Below, one piece after another: positions 10,206-23,000 of a stretch of 64,000 nucleotides of DNA (positions are counted from its first letter, which is position 1; every line of letters starts with the position of its first letter). Source of the stretch: Bilabrum cf. latius (Eukaryota > Bigyra: Bicosoecida > Bigyra > Bicosoecida); NCBI GenBank assembly GCA_965178125.1, contig OZ237741.1, forward strand, positions 1,302,001 to 1,366,000, read 5' to 3'. The translations under genes and the position numbers were made by a program. Below the pieces are notes generated by a model that saw only the letters and a list, made by a program, of their open reading frames with translations, did not search any database and had not been told where the DNA came from.

Positions 10206-11666
10206 ATGATTGGGCGTATTCATAGCCAATTGAATCCATCCGGCGTGTTTCGAAGATTGAGAGCTTGTGTGCCTAGAGTAATTGTCCCTGCAAAGTCTTA
10301 TAGGTGTATTGGATGCTCGGCGACGGCTGCAAAAGACAATTTGGAAGGTATTGATGCGTATCCGCAGCCAAGTGTGGGACTTTCATCGCTTGAAGGGATA
10401 GAGAGGCGAAATGACGGGAAGCATAGCAACGAAATGCAGCCGAGTGCAGACGAGGAAGGGCCCACGTTTTCGTCTACAGTTCCAACACTGAGGCGGAAAC
10501 TCACGAAAGCAGAATTAATCCGCGCATAGGAAAATATGCCAGTCAGTAGGGAGCCGTTGTTTCGCCCGCAACCGTTCACTTGGTACGAATACCACACAAA
10601 GTGGTTCTTGCGAGCAGTCGGGGCCTACTCGAAGCACGGGCAAATTGCTGAGAATGTCAGGACCGTTTGGAGGAGCGTGGAAGAGCACGCAACCGCTGAC
10701 TGCTGGTTCGAAAGCCTGGGCATCCGGAGGACTTTCATGACTGAGCACGCCTTGCTGGCCCTGCACATTTGGATGCTGCACCGGCGGCACATGGTGGACT
10801 ACTACGCTGACGGGGTCTTCAGCGGCCGTTTGCAAGACTAGGAGTTGTTTGATGTCTTCTGGAAAGACACTGAGAGGCGCATCCGGCACGCGGGCGTGCC
10901 GTCGACGTCGATCAACCGTCAGTTGGAACAGCTGCAGAAGCACACGCTGACGGATTTCCTCGAGTACGACGTGGCAATCAAGCAGGACGACGACAACATG
11001 GAGCTCTCCGGGGCGCTCTTCAAGTCCATCTTTTAGGAGGACGACGAGGCGGAGGTCGAGGACGTCATCGTGCTGGCGGACCACGTCAGGGCAGAGTTCA
11101 CGAACCTTCTCACGCAGCCAGCCGAGGACGTGTACAGGGGTTGGATCTCGTGGCTGCCCGCCGTGGGCGAGACGCAGAGCGAGAAGCTGGAGCGGCAGAA
11201 GCGCATGTTCGAGGGGGAGTGGAGGGAGGCGATGCTGCCGGACGGGAAGGTCTATTTCTTCAACACGCACACGGGCCGGTCCCGCAAGGGGGACGACCCG
11301 CCCACGCCGGAGGAGGGCCTCTACGGCCGCAGGAGGTTCGCGCTGGCCCACCACCTGCAGGCGCTCGCGGACGACGGGAAGATCGACCAGGCCATGGTGA
11401 ACCCCGGGAACCTTCGCTCCTTCGCCGCCGAGGAGCTTCCCGAGCACTTGTTGGAGGAGGGCACGTTCGACATGAGCAAGGTGGTGCTGCCCGGGGGCGG
11501 TGATGCTGCCTCCAGGTCCAGGCAGCTCGCGCTGGAGACTGACGACGATAGCACTGCGGGCTAGCTGGGCCAATCGGATGGACAGGGCTAGCTGGAGCAG
11601 CAGGGGGCGGGGACAGGAGGTCGTGGGTAGGCTCAGGCGGGAGGGGAGAGCGCGGAGAATAGATAA
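10206..11666 (+). CDS. UQCC1: UQCC1/CBP3-like complex III assembly chaperone with C-terminal WW-like module
   Basis: Single exon of 486 residues ending at TAA, with six TAG codons read as Gln (10527, 10839, 11034, 11562, 11589, 11628). The first ATG gives an Arg-rich, acid-free N terminus typical of a mitochondrial targeting peptide. Residues about 150-280 match the ubiquinol-cytochrome c chaperone domain (TWYEYHTKWF, HALLALHIWMLHRR, DVFWKDTERRIRHAGVPS, EYDVAI). In yeast and human this factor helps cytochrome b synthesis and insertion into complex III on the inner membrane. After it lies EWREAMLPDGKVYFFNTHTG, a WW-domain core whose second Trp is replaced, a fusion I do not know from UQCC1. 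The tail is Gln/Gly-rich and holds three of the TAGs. Confidence 0.85.
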
Positions 11667-11860
11667 TCCGGGGCTGTGTGCGTGCCGGTGGAGGGAAGGA
11701 ATGGCGGGGCCGGTCTGCAGTGCAGAGTCTGCACGTACCCGTGGGCGAGTGAACAGTTGAATCCAACACAGGTAGGCAGTAGGCAGGCTGGCAGTGGTCA
11801 GACAACGACGCGCAAGTTGGCGATAGTCTCACACACACATCAATCCAATCTTATATCCGT
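11667..11860. other. Convergent intergenic spacer
   Basis: Region of 194 bp between the TAA stops of CBP3 (+) and BBS9 (-). No terminator-like structure or repeat stands out. Confidence 0.4.
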
Positions 11861-14800
11861 TTAGCCTCTCCCCGCCCCCCCCGTGGCCGCCATCGTCTTG
11901 CCCCCCGTCTCTCGGACGCTCCTCGGTCCCTTGGAGGCCCCTCCTGCACCTGCACCGGAGGCCGCAGGTGGGTCCAGCTTGTACCCCTTGGACAGCCGCT
12001 CGCACATGAGCGCAATGCGCTTGTGGACCTTGCTCGTGTCCGGCGGCATGGTCAGGGGAGTTGCCACGGCCCTCGCCGCCGCCTGCACTAGGCTTGCATC
12101 CCCGTCCGCGGCGCCCCCCAGCTTGGTCCTAAGCAGGTGGGACAGGGCAGAGTCGGTCGTCTCTTCCCACCCCTGCTCCGTCGTGTCTCGCACCACCACT
12201 CCCAGGTGGGAGGACAGCACGGCCTCTGCAGCCGCACTCATGCCGAACCTTAGAGCCAGCAAGAGGCAGAGCAGCTTAAGCGCCGCCCCCAGCGCGTCCT
12301 AAGCCATGGCCAGCGCCGCCTGACCCTCCTCGATGTCGTTGATGGCGCGCATGCACTGCGCGTGCGCGTCGTGGAGTAAAACGTCCATGCCGCCCATGGC
12401 TGCCGGCGTCCTATCTCTGTACCTTGACAACAGCCGCCTCTGCACCATCCTGTACTGGTGCCCACGGTCGTTCAGCGACCTGTGCGCCTCCAGCACACGC
12501 ACCCTAGCAGCGAAGTGCTGGTCCACAGCAGCGAGCACGTCCCTCAGGGGCACCGCGCTGGCGTACCACATGCGGTACCTGGCGCCCTCGCCCGCACTGT
12601 CCCCGTCCTCCTCGCCCCCTCCATCGGCCTTGCCCTTGGGAGCTGGGGTACCCTGAGTAGTCGCAAAGTGCCTGGCCAGTCGTCTCCGGAGGTCGATGGC
12701 AGCCAGGGCCCGGGCCTCCAGCGAGGCTGCCTGCACCCTGTATCGACCGCTGCTCTTTGAGGCCAGCACCTGCACGTCCGCCCCGTTCCTGTACCTGAGG
12801 GTGATCAGGTTGCTGGCGTGCTCCCCGATGGCGTGCATGTCGGCGTGTGACACCTCCTCCTGAGCCAGCACGTCCTCGTACAGGGTGGAGAGAATTGGAG
12901 GCATCATGTTGGTCTCCAGGGTCAGGGGGGGGACCTGCAGCCGGACGGGGGGCACGGCTCGGCAGAAGAGGGCAAGGGGGAGTTCGGCCTCGGCGTGGGC
13001 CACGCGGGCCTCCCCCTTGGCCCCTTTATACGTGGCGATTCCCATCAGCTCCGTGGTGGCTGGCATCCCGCGAGTGGGGTCGCACATCACGTGCAGCCGC
13101 ACCTCGACCGGCTCCGACGCACCCCCCTGCAGCCGGGGCACAACCGCCGTGCCTGCCTCCTCCGATCCGCCGGGGCCGCCTCCGGCCACGGCCACGGCCC
13201 CCGGCGGCAGCCTCAGCGAGATGCGGATGTCCTCTGCTGCTGTGTCTGCGCCTCCCGTGAACTGAACGAGGGCGCGGACGGTCGTGGTGGCAGGCGGCAG
13301 CACGGGGGCTCCCACGCTCTCCCCGTGGGCCGCCGCGGCCCTGGCCTCTGCAGACCCGGGAGGCAGCGTCTGGACCTGAGGCTGCACCGCGAGGCGAAGC
13401 ACCACCACGTCAGAGGACCCCGACCCCTTGCCCTCCGCCACTGCCTGCTGCTGCTCGATCTGCCCCAGAAGCTCCCTGTACTCCTTGTCGATCGCCCCAT
13501 AGTCCACCTGCTTGCCCTCTGCGCCCACGATGCCGGAAGCAGACTGCTTCGGCGGCTCGGTGCCCATGTACGTCACCAGCACCCTGCCCTGGGTATCCAG
13601 GGTCACCAGCAGACCGGGCACGCCGTCGAACCGCCCAGATCGCACAGCCACGGGAGTGGCCTGCAGCCTCGCAGACCACAGCAGGTCGGGCCCGTCCTCG
13701 CCCAGCACGTGCAGCTGGCTCGCCGTCCCGCTCTACCCGCCGTATCCCGTGTCTGCGCCGGGCGCGCACACCACCAGCCGTTCCCCCGGCCCCGCCCTCG
13801 AATCGGGAGCGGACGTCGTGGAGGTCCCATCCTGCCCCACCACGCACGAGCACAGCGGAGTGTACCCCAGCCTCCGCTGTGCCCTCACCGCGCTGGGTGC
13901 CTCGGACCCGTGCGCTGCCGCTGACCTGGACGTGACCTGCGCCCCTCCTGCCGCGCCCCCGTCCGGCCGCACGAGGAAAATAGACCGCCTTCCCACCAGC
14001 ACAAGCTCCGTGGCCCGATCCGCCGCATGGGCAGAGGCCGTCTCGGAGAGCCTGGCCACTTGCACCGAGAGGCACGGCTCGCCCAGGTTGACGCTCCACT
14101 CGGAGGACACCCGCCGCCCCGCGCCCAGCCCCCCCGATCCACCGCCTTTGCCCACCCCTGCACCCCCATCTGCCCCCCCCCTGCCTCCGGCCTCGCCCCC
14201 CTCCCCCCCCTCGGCCGCCTGGCTCTCCGCCCTCGGCCTCCTGTGCTGGGGGAGGGAGGAGGTGGCGGCCGCAAGCACCGAGTACTTGAATGCCCTCAGC
14301 TTGTTCTCCGTTCCCAGCACCGCGAAGGCATCAATCGAGGGCACGTAGCACATAGGTCCGGGCAGGAGAGAGTCGGGCAGCTGCCTCGTGAAAGCCGCCC
14401 GGTCCTGCTCGAACACCGCCAGCTGCCCGTCCATGCTCTGCACTGCCAGGGACTCGCCCTCTGCGCGATGGAAGGAGGGAAATGAATCACGAGGAACAGG
14501 TCCATGACCGGTGCGCGCGCGGGTCAAGCAATAAGGGCAGCCATGGGCAGGTGCGTCGGGTTGCGATCTCAGTGCTCACCCCCTCGTCCGCCAAATGGAC
14601 CGGCGCACATGTTGTAAGCCGTGAAGTGCAGGCCGCCAATGCCTAGCTTGTGCTCGTACAGTTTCGTGAGCGACAAAAAATCCGGTCCTTTGCCGCTCTT
14701 GCTCGCCGCCAGGCCCTCGCCCGAGGCGAATTTGACCTGTGTCTCGTAAACCACGAGCGACCGAGGATGCAGCACGGCAAGCACCAAGTGCGTGCGACGG

Positions 14801-15242
14801 CTGCGCAAAAGCACCCATAAATAAGTAGTGCAGAAGCAGGTTCGACTTCTTTGGACAGGTGCGGACAGGAAAGCGAGCCACTTGGCCTAGCGATAGTCTC
14901 ACGATGCAAAACGGCCAATTTCTAGCTGCAGGACGGGCTACCCGACTGACTGCTCCAACAAGAGGTGTTCAACATCGCCTTTGTCGCGACGGGGAGCATA
15001 GATTCGCACGATTCCATTCAAAGACCCGGTCACTATCTTGTCTGCGACAATTGGTTCGAACACGCTGGCTTATCTCAGCCTTTGCACACTCGCAAGGTGA
15101 TAGCTAGCCGACTACAGCAACAATTCTCACCATTGCCATCTGCGGAATTATCGACATTACCCACTGCGATTGCACCGTGCACAAACTCCTCGCTGGATTC
15201 CACAGCCGTGCTCCACCATTCGCGGGCCTCGAACAGCGACAT
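11861..15242 (-). CDS. BBS9: BBS9 (PTHB1), BBSome subunit
   Basis: Model: complement(join(11861..14460, 14580..14800, 14903..15041, 15131..15242)), 1,023 residues, TAA stop, TAG as Gln at 12299, 13733 and 14938. All three introns have GTGAG donors and CGCAG acceptors and keep phase. The N terminus MSLFEAREWWSTAVESSEEF closely matches animal PTHB1, followed by GSLNGIVRIYAP, LVLAVLHPRSLVVYE, LYEHKLG, FTAYNMCAGPFGG and VQSMDGQLAVFEQDRAAF, that is the beta-propeller. The C-terminal half (LETNMMPPILSTLYEDVL, LITLRYRNGADVQVLASKSS) matches the GAE and platform regions. BBS9 is a core part of the BBSome coat that moves membrane proteins in cilia. Gly/Ala-rich inserts raise the length above the roughly 890 residues of human PTHB1. 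Confidence 0.95.
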
Positions 15243-15635
15243 GACGACAGGGTACCCTCTAGCTTAGAATTATGCGTATAATCAATGAACTGACAGATTT
15301 TCACGAATAGTTGACGATCAGAACCAGTGCAGCGGGGACGCAATTGGGTTGCTCGCCGTTGCGCTGGGCGGTTGTAACCACTCGAGCTGCCGAGCGCAGA
15401 GCCACGGCGCCAACGCAACGTTCGCAAGGCCTCGTTCGATGCTACGGGCAAGCTGTTCCATATAAGGACGTATGCCTGGTTCAGGCTGGGCCGCCGGCGA
15501 TGGCTGCCCTACCTCTCCGAGTCAGCACTCAAACGCGCAATGCGAAGGCTGCTGAGCAATAGCCGTGATTCATTGACCACGGAACAGAGGTACAACTATG
15601 GGATGAAAGCTCATCCCATGCTGCATCGGCTAAAA
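15243..15635. other. Intergenic region upstream of BBS9, downstream of the ankyrin gene
   Basis: Region of 393 bp between two minus-strand genes. It should include the BBS9 promoter. Short plus-strand open frames occur but have no recognisable protein character. Confidence 0.4.
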
Positions 15636-16883
15636 TCACCCCATCGCCTCCTCCAGCACTCTCACGCACTCGGCATGCCCACCACGCCGAGCCGCCTCCA
15701 GCGGTCCCATGTGCACCGCACGACCCGTATTGTCCCGAAATAATCCCTCCCGTTCAATCCCACCGGCTAGCTTGCCCAGTTTTAGTCGTTTGGCCAGCTC
15801 CATGGGCCTACCCTCACTCGCCGCCTGGAAGACCATACTGGCATCTCGCTTTGCCTCGACTGCCCTCCTCCACTGCAGCACGGCTGCAGCTCGGAACCTG
15901 AGCGCCAGCTCTATTTGGAGCTTTTCCGAACGGGTGCAATGGGGCATCATTTCTAAAACACGCTGTTTTGCGCTGTCAAACTCAAGCTGCGGTCGCAGCA
16001 GCAGCCGCAGCGCGGGGTGCTCTACTGTGCTGGCCGGCACGTCGCCTGACTGCGCGCGTCGCTAGTAAGGGGCGTTCCTAAGAACACAGACAGTGCAAGG
16101 ACAACAGCGGCAGTAGGGCCTGGGTTGACCTTCCTTTCTCACGAAATCCACCGCATCCACGTCCTCGATGGCCCCGGCCATTGCGAGGACGGTGCATGTT
16201 ACCAAGTGCTCGTTGTTGGCGGCCAGGTGCAGTGGGGTCTCAGAAAACTGCGACACCGTTCTGTGTAGCAAGGCTGTTGATAATAGATGGACAGCGAATC
16301 GTGTGCTCATGGTTTGGCTGCATGCTGGGCCAAGCTCACTGAGGTCACTGCACGCATGTTTGCACCGTATCTCGCGAGCAGCTTGCATACCGCCCAGTGG
16401 CCGTGGCACGCGGCAAAATGAATTGGCCGGTAGTACTCCTGCGACGAATTAAACACGTGCTTGAAAAGCACAGCGCGCCCTTCGGATGCGATACGGATCG
16501 GATCGATCCAACCCGATTGACTAGAGAAACGGCCTCACACAGCCTTTGCCCGTTTTAGCTTCTGTATTCGCCCCATATTGTAATAGGAGCGTACAAATGT
16601 CTTTGCTTCCAGCCCTACTGGCAAGGTGAAGCGGCGATATCAACTACGAAAAGCGGATCCATTGCGAAAAGGGAGCGGCTAAACACTGTGTGCCGGATAA
16701 AATTGCAGCCCCAATTTTCTACTGGCTACTTACAGTTGATTCGATGCTTGCGTATGGTTCACCGAACTGAATCTCCATCAGGCAGCTGGCATTTGCCAGT
16801 GACGGGTCCAACTGCAACAGTCTGCAAACTTCTGTGCTGGTCTTTAGCTTGATTGCTTCAAAGAGCAATTGCTTGGGATCCAT
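15636..16883 (-). CDS. Ankyrin-repeat protein, five exons
   Basis: Model: complement(join(15636..16061, 16143..16247, 16340..16438, 16539..16643, 16734..16883)), 294 residues, TGA stop. All introns are phase 0, 81-100 bp, with donors GTGAGA, GTGAGC, GTGAGG and GTAAGT. Three clear ankyrin repeats fall one per middle exon: SPLHLASRAGSKDICTLLLQ, YYRPIHFAACHGHWAVCKLL and ETPLHLAANNEHLVTCTVLA. A further degenerate repeat (GPLEAARRGGHAECVRVLEE) closes the protein, after an alpha-helical segment with ALRFRAAAVLQWRRAVEAKR. Ankyrin repeats mediate protein binding; no other domain is seen. The last acceptor is uncertain: TACTAG (chosen) or the CTTAG a few bases upstream, which would break phase. Confidence 0.75.
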
Positions 16884-17061
16884 CTCGAATTGATGCGGAT
16901 TCAGTTTGTGGTGAATCTAGCAGTATTGGAACACAAAAATGGGGACACGAATTCGAGCAGTAGATCCTGTGGTGGGCTGATCGGATACGGAACCTCAGGC
17001 AGTGTCTTCAGGTCGGCAGGGCCTATCTAATCGATTTCTGGCGTCAAAAGTAAGACAGCAG

Positions 17062-20000
17062 TCAAGTGCGTGGGAATGCATGGAGCAGCGCACCGGGAGC
17101 GTAGCTGCGCAGCATGGTGTGCACCACTCCCACGACGGCCAGTCTTGCCTCGGAGGCAGCGATCCCGTCCCGGTCCCGCTGATCATCGCCACTGGAAGGC
17201 AGAACACGCCGCTGACCCGCAAGCACCGCCACCCTCCTTGCCGCCCTGGTGCCCAGCATATCCAGCCCCGCCACATCCACAGCAACCCGACGGGCCCGCC
17301 TCCGGACCTGTCTCAAGTGCTCGTCCTCATCCACTCTACCCGCCGCACCGGCCCGCCGGCCCCCTTCGCCGTCACCAACCGCCGCCTCCAGCAGCGTCCG
17401 GACAACATGGTCGGTCGCATCCGCCATGCAATGCACCTGAGACGCCACCCTCGCTCCCCCCAGCGCGTTCATCGTCCTCTCCACCTCCCCCAAGTGGGAA
17501 GCGCGCTCTGCAGCCAGAAGGGTCCCCGGGGTGGCCGCGTCGCTCCACACGTGGAACGGGCTCAGCAGTGGGGCGCACGCGCGCAGCACGTGGTAGGCAG
17601 GATCCCGGAGAAAGGTGGCCGCGCCTGTGGCTCCTATCCCGGCACCGGGGACGCTTCCACCTCTTGTCGATGTGGACGCCCACAGCGGCTGTGCCCCGGA
17701 AACATGCAGCAGCGGCTACGGGCCAGGACCTAGCCTGCCGTGGCAGGCTCTCGCAGCTTCCCGCAGCTGCTGCACGAGCCGCCGATGCCCCTGCATTCCC
17801 AGCTGCTCCGATTTCTCACCCCCATCCACACCTCCAGCTGCATCCCCACCCGCAGATCCACCAGTCTCCTGCCCCTTCATGCGCGGGTCGTACATCCTCA
17901 CTGGAGCCAGGCCCGGTTCCCGCATGGGTGGCCACAGGTGCGGCAGCCCCACACCAACGTGCGCCGACAGAAACCCGAAGAACACCATGGGCCACTTGGA
18001 CGCACGACAGCTCTGTTCGACCGCTGCCAGCAGCTCGCTCTCGCTGGCGGCGGGGCCGGGCGTGTCTGGCGACGCCTCGGTATCGCTAGGACTAGCAGGT
18101 GCTGCTGCTGCTGCAGCAGTACGAGGACTGCCATGCAAAGCAGATCTGCCTGGTCCGTACGCTCCTGCCTCCCTCAGCTGCGACAGGGCCACTCGCATGG
18201 CAGGCGCGCCCACCATCACTGTGGCATGCCTCGAGGCACTGGTCTCTGGGAGCAATTGCCCGCGATCCAGCCTCTGCGCATAGGACGGCACATATGCCTC
18301 TTCATCCGAGTCTTCTCCGCCGTCCATCGAGAGGCTAAAGCCGACCGACTGCTCCCCTACCGCACCTTCTCGCCGCCTCGAGGAGGAGGAGGAGGAGGAG
18401 GAGGAGGCTCCACCCTCGGTGCCATAATCACCCTAGCCTCTACCGTCGTCCTCCTCCTACTCGGAATGGAGGCAAAAAGCCTCGCTGGCCCGCTCGCCCG
18501 ACACAAATCGATCGGAGCCTGGATCCAGTTGCATGCCGACTTCTATGCCTACTCCAGCGGTACTAGCCGCATCGGCAGGCAGGCCTCGGGCTGCCGAGGC
18601 CTCGTGCACAGACCCTCGATCCGAATCTGAATCACCACTGCCTGATCCGGACCAATCGCTTGCCGCCGCTGACCCGGCTGCGGCGCGGCTCCCATCCACC
18701 GGATCTCGTCTATCCTCGCCGCCTGCCACCCTTGCGGCAACCTCCAGCCACCGATGCTCGCCAGCACCACCTCTGCAGTACACCTTGGCACATTCCCTCA
18801 GCTGAGTGTCCGACAGCGGCTACAGGGGTCCCTCGCACAGCGTGTCAACAGAGCCACCCGCCTGCGAGTATGCTGGCCCGGGTGCCTGACTTCCTATGGC
18901 TCCGCCTCCGCCTCCATCCTCATCTTCATCCTCATCCTCATCGGTGCTCGATTCACCTTCATCTCCATGGACGTGCTGGAAGGGCTCTCCCGCCGCTGCG
19001 AGGTAGTCCAGCCGCTTGAATGCAAAGCCCAGGTGGTGCAAGCACCGGGGACAGTGCATGGACTGCCACGCATAGCCCGCGAACCAGGAAAAGCTGGTGG
19101 TGGGGAGGTCCTTCAGCTCGGGCATGGGCAGCTTGCAATGAGCTCTCACCGAGTCATCCTCAGCCGCCTCCCGCGCGTCATCGCCCTCAATCTCGCTGAT
19201 GCCCGCCTGCCGCAGCATCTCCACCAGCAGATCTCTCTCACCCTTTGAGCTGAATGCCGCCCTGCTCTCGGCCGTGAGATCGTCCCCCATTGCCTCCATG
19301 AGCTCTCGCACCTGTACTCCCTGCAGCGAGTCGCCCAGCCCGGGCAGGTTAAGCACCCGGTCAAGCCCCCGCTTCACGTGCACGTCATGAAGACCTTTCT
19401 GCAGCGCACCAAACGGGCCCGAGGACTGCACCACGGGGCGACTCAGCTAGGCAAGGGCCACGCGGGCCAGGGCAGGACGCTTGATCCGAAGCGCTGCGGG
19501 CGGGACGGAGGTCTGTGCCGATGCTCCCCATGCATGGAAGAGCTCCCGGGACTGGGCGCGCAAAGCAGAGAGGCTGGTGGGGTCACTGGGATCCGTTGAG
19601 GGGCTCGGGCGGCTGCTCCACTGGCTGGTGGCAGGTGCTGGCGCAGGAGCTGAGGACGACGCTGACGCCACAGAGGCCGGTGCAGGTGCGACCGGTGCCG
19701 GTGAGTCTGGAAGGCTCACCGCAGGCCGCGGGCTTGGAGGGGCGGGCGTGTCCGTGTCCCGGCTGTGGTACTCTGGGGGCATCACGGCGCACAGCAGAGG
19801 GGCCTGCACGCCCCCTGGGTTCTCGAAGCGGGGTGTGTGCTCCGGTCCGTGGAAGTTGTAGGCGCACCGGAACGGGAGGAGGGACTGCCCACACTGGGAG
19901 CAGCGAATCATCGGCACTGACGTCACAGCTGACTCGCCAGCTCGCCGGGGCACGCGGCCCGTCCCAGCCGAGTCCTGAGTGACGCACGACTCGGCTGCCT

Positions 20001-23000
20001 CCGAGGTGACGCTCCCACTCGAGACACCCTGCGTGAGCCCCTCAGTGGCCGCGGTGTCCGTCTGCTTCACTCCATCCAGCCAGCTGACCTTGGGCGTCCC
20101 AAGCGCGGGTGGTGACCCGCTGGCACTTCGGCCCTTGCTACCACTTGTGGCTCGGTCTGTCGGCCGGCCACGGTCAGGAGACATCCGAGGGGATGTCCTT
20201 GGGGAGATCGTTGGGGAGTTTTTAGGGGAGTGTCTGCTCCATGAAGCTGCACTTGCCGGAGTTCTAGGGGATCCCCGCCCCCTACCAGGCTTGGCTCCGG
20301 CTCCGGCTGCCTGCCTCTCCAGCTCGGCGCGGGCGGCGTGCACATCCGCCGAGCAGTGCACCCCTGTCTGCACTTTGTCCAGCAGAAGCATCTTGGCTAC
20401 CAATCGATGTGCTATGATCCGAGATGAAGCATGCCCCGGCTCCACTGCATCTCCTTGCGAGGCTGCATGGAACAGAGCACCAGCCATCCTCACGTCTCTG
20501 CTGAGGCACCGGGGCACCCGCGCGAAGGCGGGCTGTTCCCCCTGCAGGCAGTGCGCAGTGAATTCCGCCTCGACGGGGCACGGGCCGTGGTGCCCTCCCC
20601 TCGCGCTGGGCCTGGGCCACTGCCTGCCCTCCCCACGCCTCCACGCCTGGGCCACGTCGATCGCCATCCTCCTGCTCGCGCTGACCCCGGCGGGCAGGCG
20701 CTGCTCCTGATCGAAGGGCGGGACGGAAGCGCCTGCCGCACCACGGCTCGCCGAGCTGTCACTTTGGCCACCTTCGCCTCCGAGTTGCCCCCTGTGGCTC
20801 GGCAACGGATGCAGCAGTCTCTCCTCCTGGGCCCCCGCCGCGTGCACCACATACCTCACCGCGCTGTGCGACACGCCGAGCAGATCCTAAGTGGGCCTCC
20901 GCAGAGCCTGGCTCAGTCGCACCTGCAGCCCCGCAGCGGGGTGCAGGTGGTCGAACATCTGCATGGGCTGGCTCATGGTGCCCAGCAGACTGGCGGTGTG
21001 CTGCCACCGAGCCACCGCGGGGCCAGTCCACCCAGCGCCTGCTGTGGACTCGGCCGCCTCCCACGCCTCGGGAAGCGGGTATTGCACTGCAGAGACAGAG
21101 GGGGCACTTGCTGCGACAGCCGACTAGATGTGTTTCTGCCGTGATGCATGCCATGCAGCTGCTCCTGCCCCAGAGCGGACGAGGGGCCTGCCTGTGCTGA
21201 CAGCAGGCAGACAGGCCGCCGCCTCGCTGGCAGCCACCACAGGGGCGCACTTCCTGAGGGCGCGGAGGGACGAGGCCCACTCGTCACACGGGGCCCCTGC
21301 CGCGGCTCGGCGGCTCGCGAGGTCCTTAAGGCGGTCCAACAGCGGAGTGCGGGATCGAGAAGCGGTGCTAGACGGAGTCGCTAGCACCGCTGATGCAGCA
21401 GCAGCTGCTGCTACTACCGGCAGTTGCAGACGCGGGGGAGGCCAGCTCGAAGACTGTGACGACTAGGCCCGGTTAACTGCCGGGCTTGGGTGAGCCCCGT
21501 GTTCCTCCCGTTCGTGGTCACTCTGACTGCCATACCCATAACCCTGACTGCCATACCCATAACTCTGACTGCCATACCCATAACTCTGACTGCCATACCC
21601 ATAACTCTGACTGCCACTCCCAGAGACAGGGCGGAGGTACCTCAACCACACGGGAAACCTGCCACCCCCACCACCACCACCACTATCGGCTCTCTTTCTG
21701 CCTTCTCGAGGAGGAGACACGGAGGCCCCGGGCCTTGCCCTCTCTAGCCTCGCGAGCCGCGCGTAGGCGTGCGATCGACCCACCGGCAAAGAAGGTGAGG
21801 GTGAGGATGAGGAGGAGGAGGCCCCGCTGCGGCCCAGCCCCGCCCGTGATCCAGACCGAGAGGATGCGAGCCCGCTGCTGATGCCCCCGCCCATCCCTCG
21901 GTCGCTGGCCAGCTACAGGCGCGAGGTCTCCTGCATCTGCACGTGGGCCGGGGCCATCAGGCTGGCGCTCGATGCCCCCGGAGGAACCCCAGCGAACCTT
22001 CCCCATAGCTCCATAGAGTCACGAGAGGACGCCGGAGCTGGCATCGATCGAGATGCGTGCACCCTCCCGGGGCCCAGCCTCGGCAATCCCCTACTATGCG
22101 CCCCATCGGGTGGACCAGGGCGATCGCCTGTGGCCGAGCCCCGGGATTCTGAGCCGGTGCTTCCTGCAGACAAGCCAGCACTATGAGCTGGACCATGTTC
22201 ATTCCTTTCTTTTGCCTGTCGGTGCCTTCGATGCCCGCGCACCCCTGGGTGCAGGGCCCGACGCAGCAGCGCCCGGCGAGCACCAGGCCCGAGGCAGCTC
22301 CCTGCCATCAGGGGGTGCGCGGGCGGGCGGGAGGGGAACTCGGGGAGGGGGCGAACCTTCACGAAGGCGGGTTCCTGCCCGCCCATGGTAGCAGCGGCGT
22401 GCACGGCATGGTCTCCTTCTGGATCGAACACGGGGCAGGGAGCAGACACCGACAGCGGCGGGAGCGGCAGATCATGAAGACGCGAACGGAGCTCCAGGGC
22501 TGATGCATCGGGCCAATCGAATAGTACCCGCTATACCTATTTACCAGCCGCATCTGAACCTTCGCATAGCCGGAATACCGGGCGGATGGACGATTCGACG
22601 AGCTCCTAGAGGTGCTCACTCACGCGAGCACCGGCACCGGCACCGCTGGAGCACCGTGTAGCGTGCTGTTTGAGGGCGCTAGCAAGCGCAGCAAATGGCT
22701 TTGTCGATGTTACTTTTCCTCGAGCCAGGACTTTCACGACGCACCCAAGCGATTCGTCGGCTCCTAGCGTGCTTGACGATCCAAGATTGCACACGAAGAC
22801 GACCTCTGCAATCAATACGACATCATTTGGCATGGCTGAAGTACGCCTCCAGCTCGTTACCATTGTCTGTGCTTCTGATGGAAGCAGAGCCACAAGCTAA
22901 GGACGAGAAGGCACCTGTGATCGGTCTTTTGGTGGCTGCAACACAAGCTTGTGCAAGGTCTCGGCCTACGACGGCCCTAATGGGACACGTTGGCCGGGTG

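Noticed and set aside
16062-16074. TAG at 16062..16064 as a Gln codon in the ankyrin gene
   Set aside because: Phase analysis favours this TAG being the splice acceptor; using the earlier CTTAG would put the last exon out of phase.
22900-22917. An 18-bp intron in the 5' part of cereblon
   Set aside because: The apparent GT...AG segment is in frame; reading its terminal TAG as Gln removes any need for an implausibly short intron.
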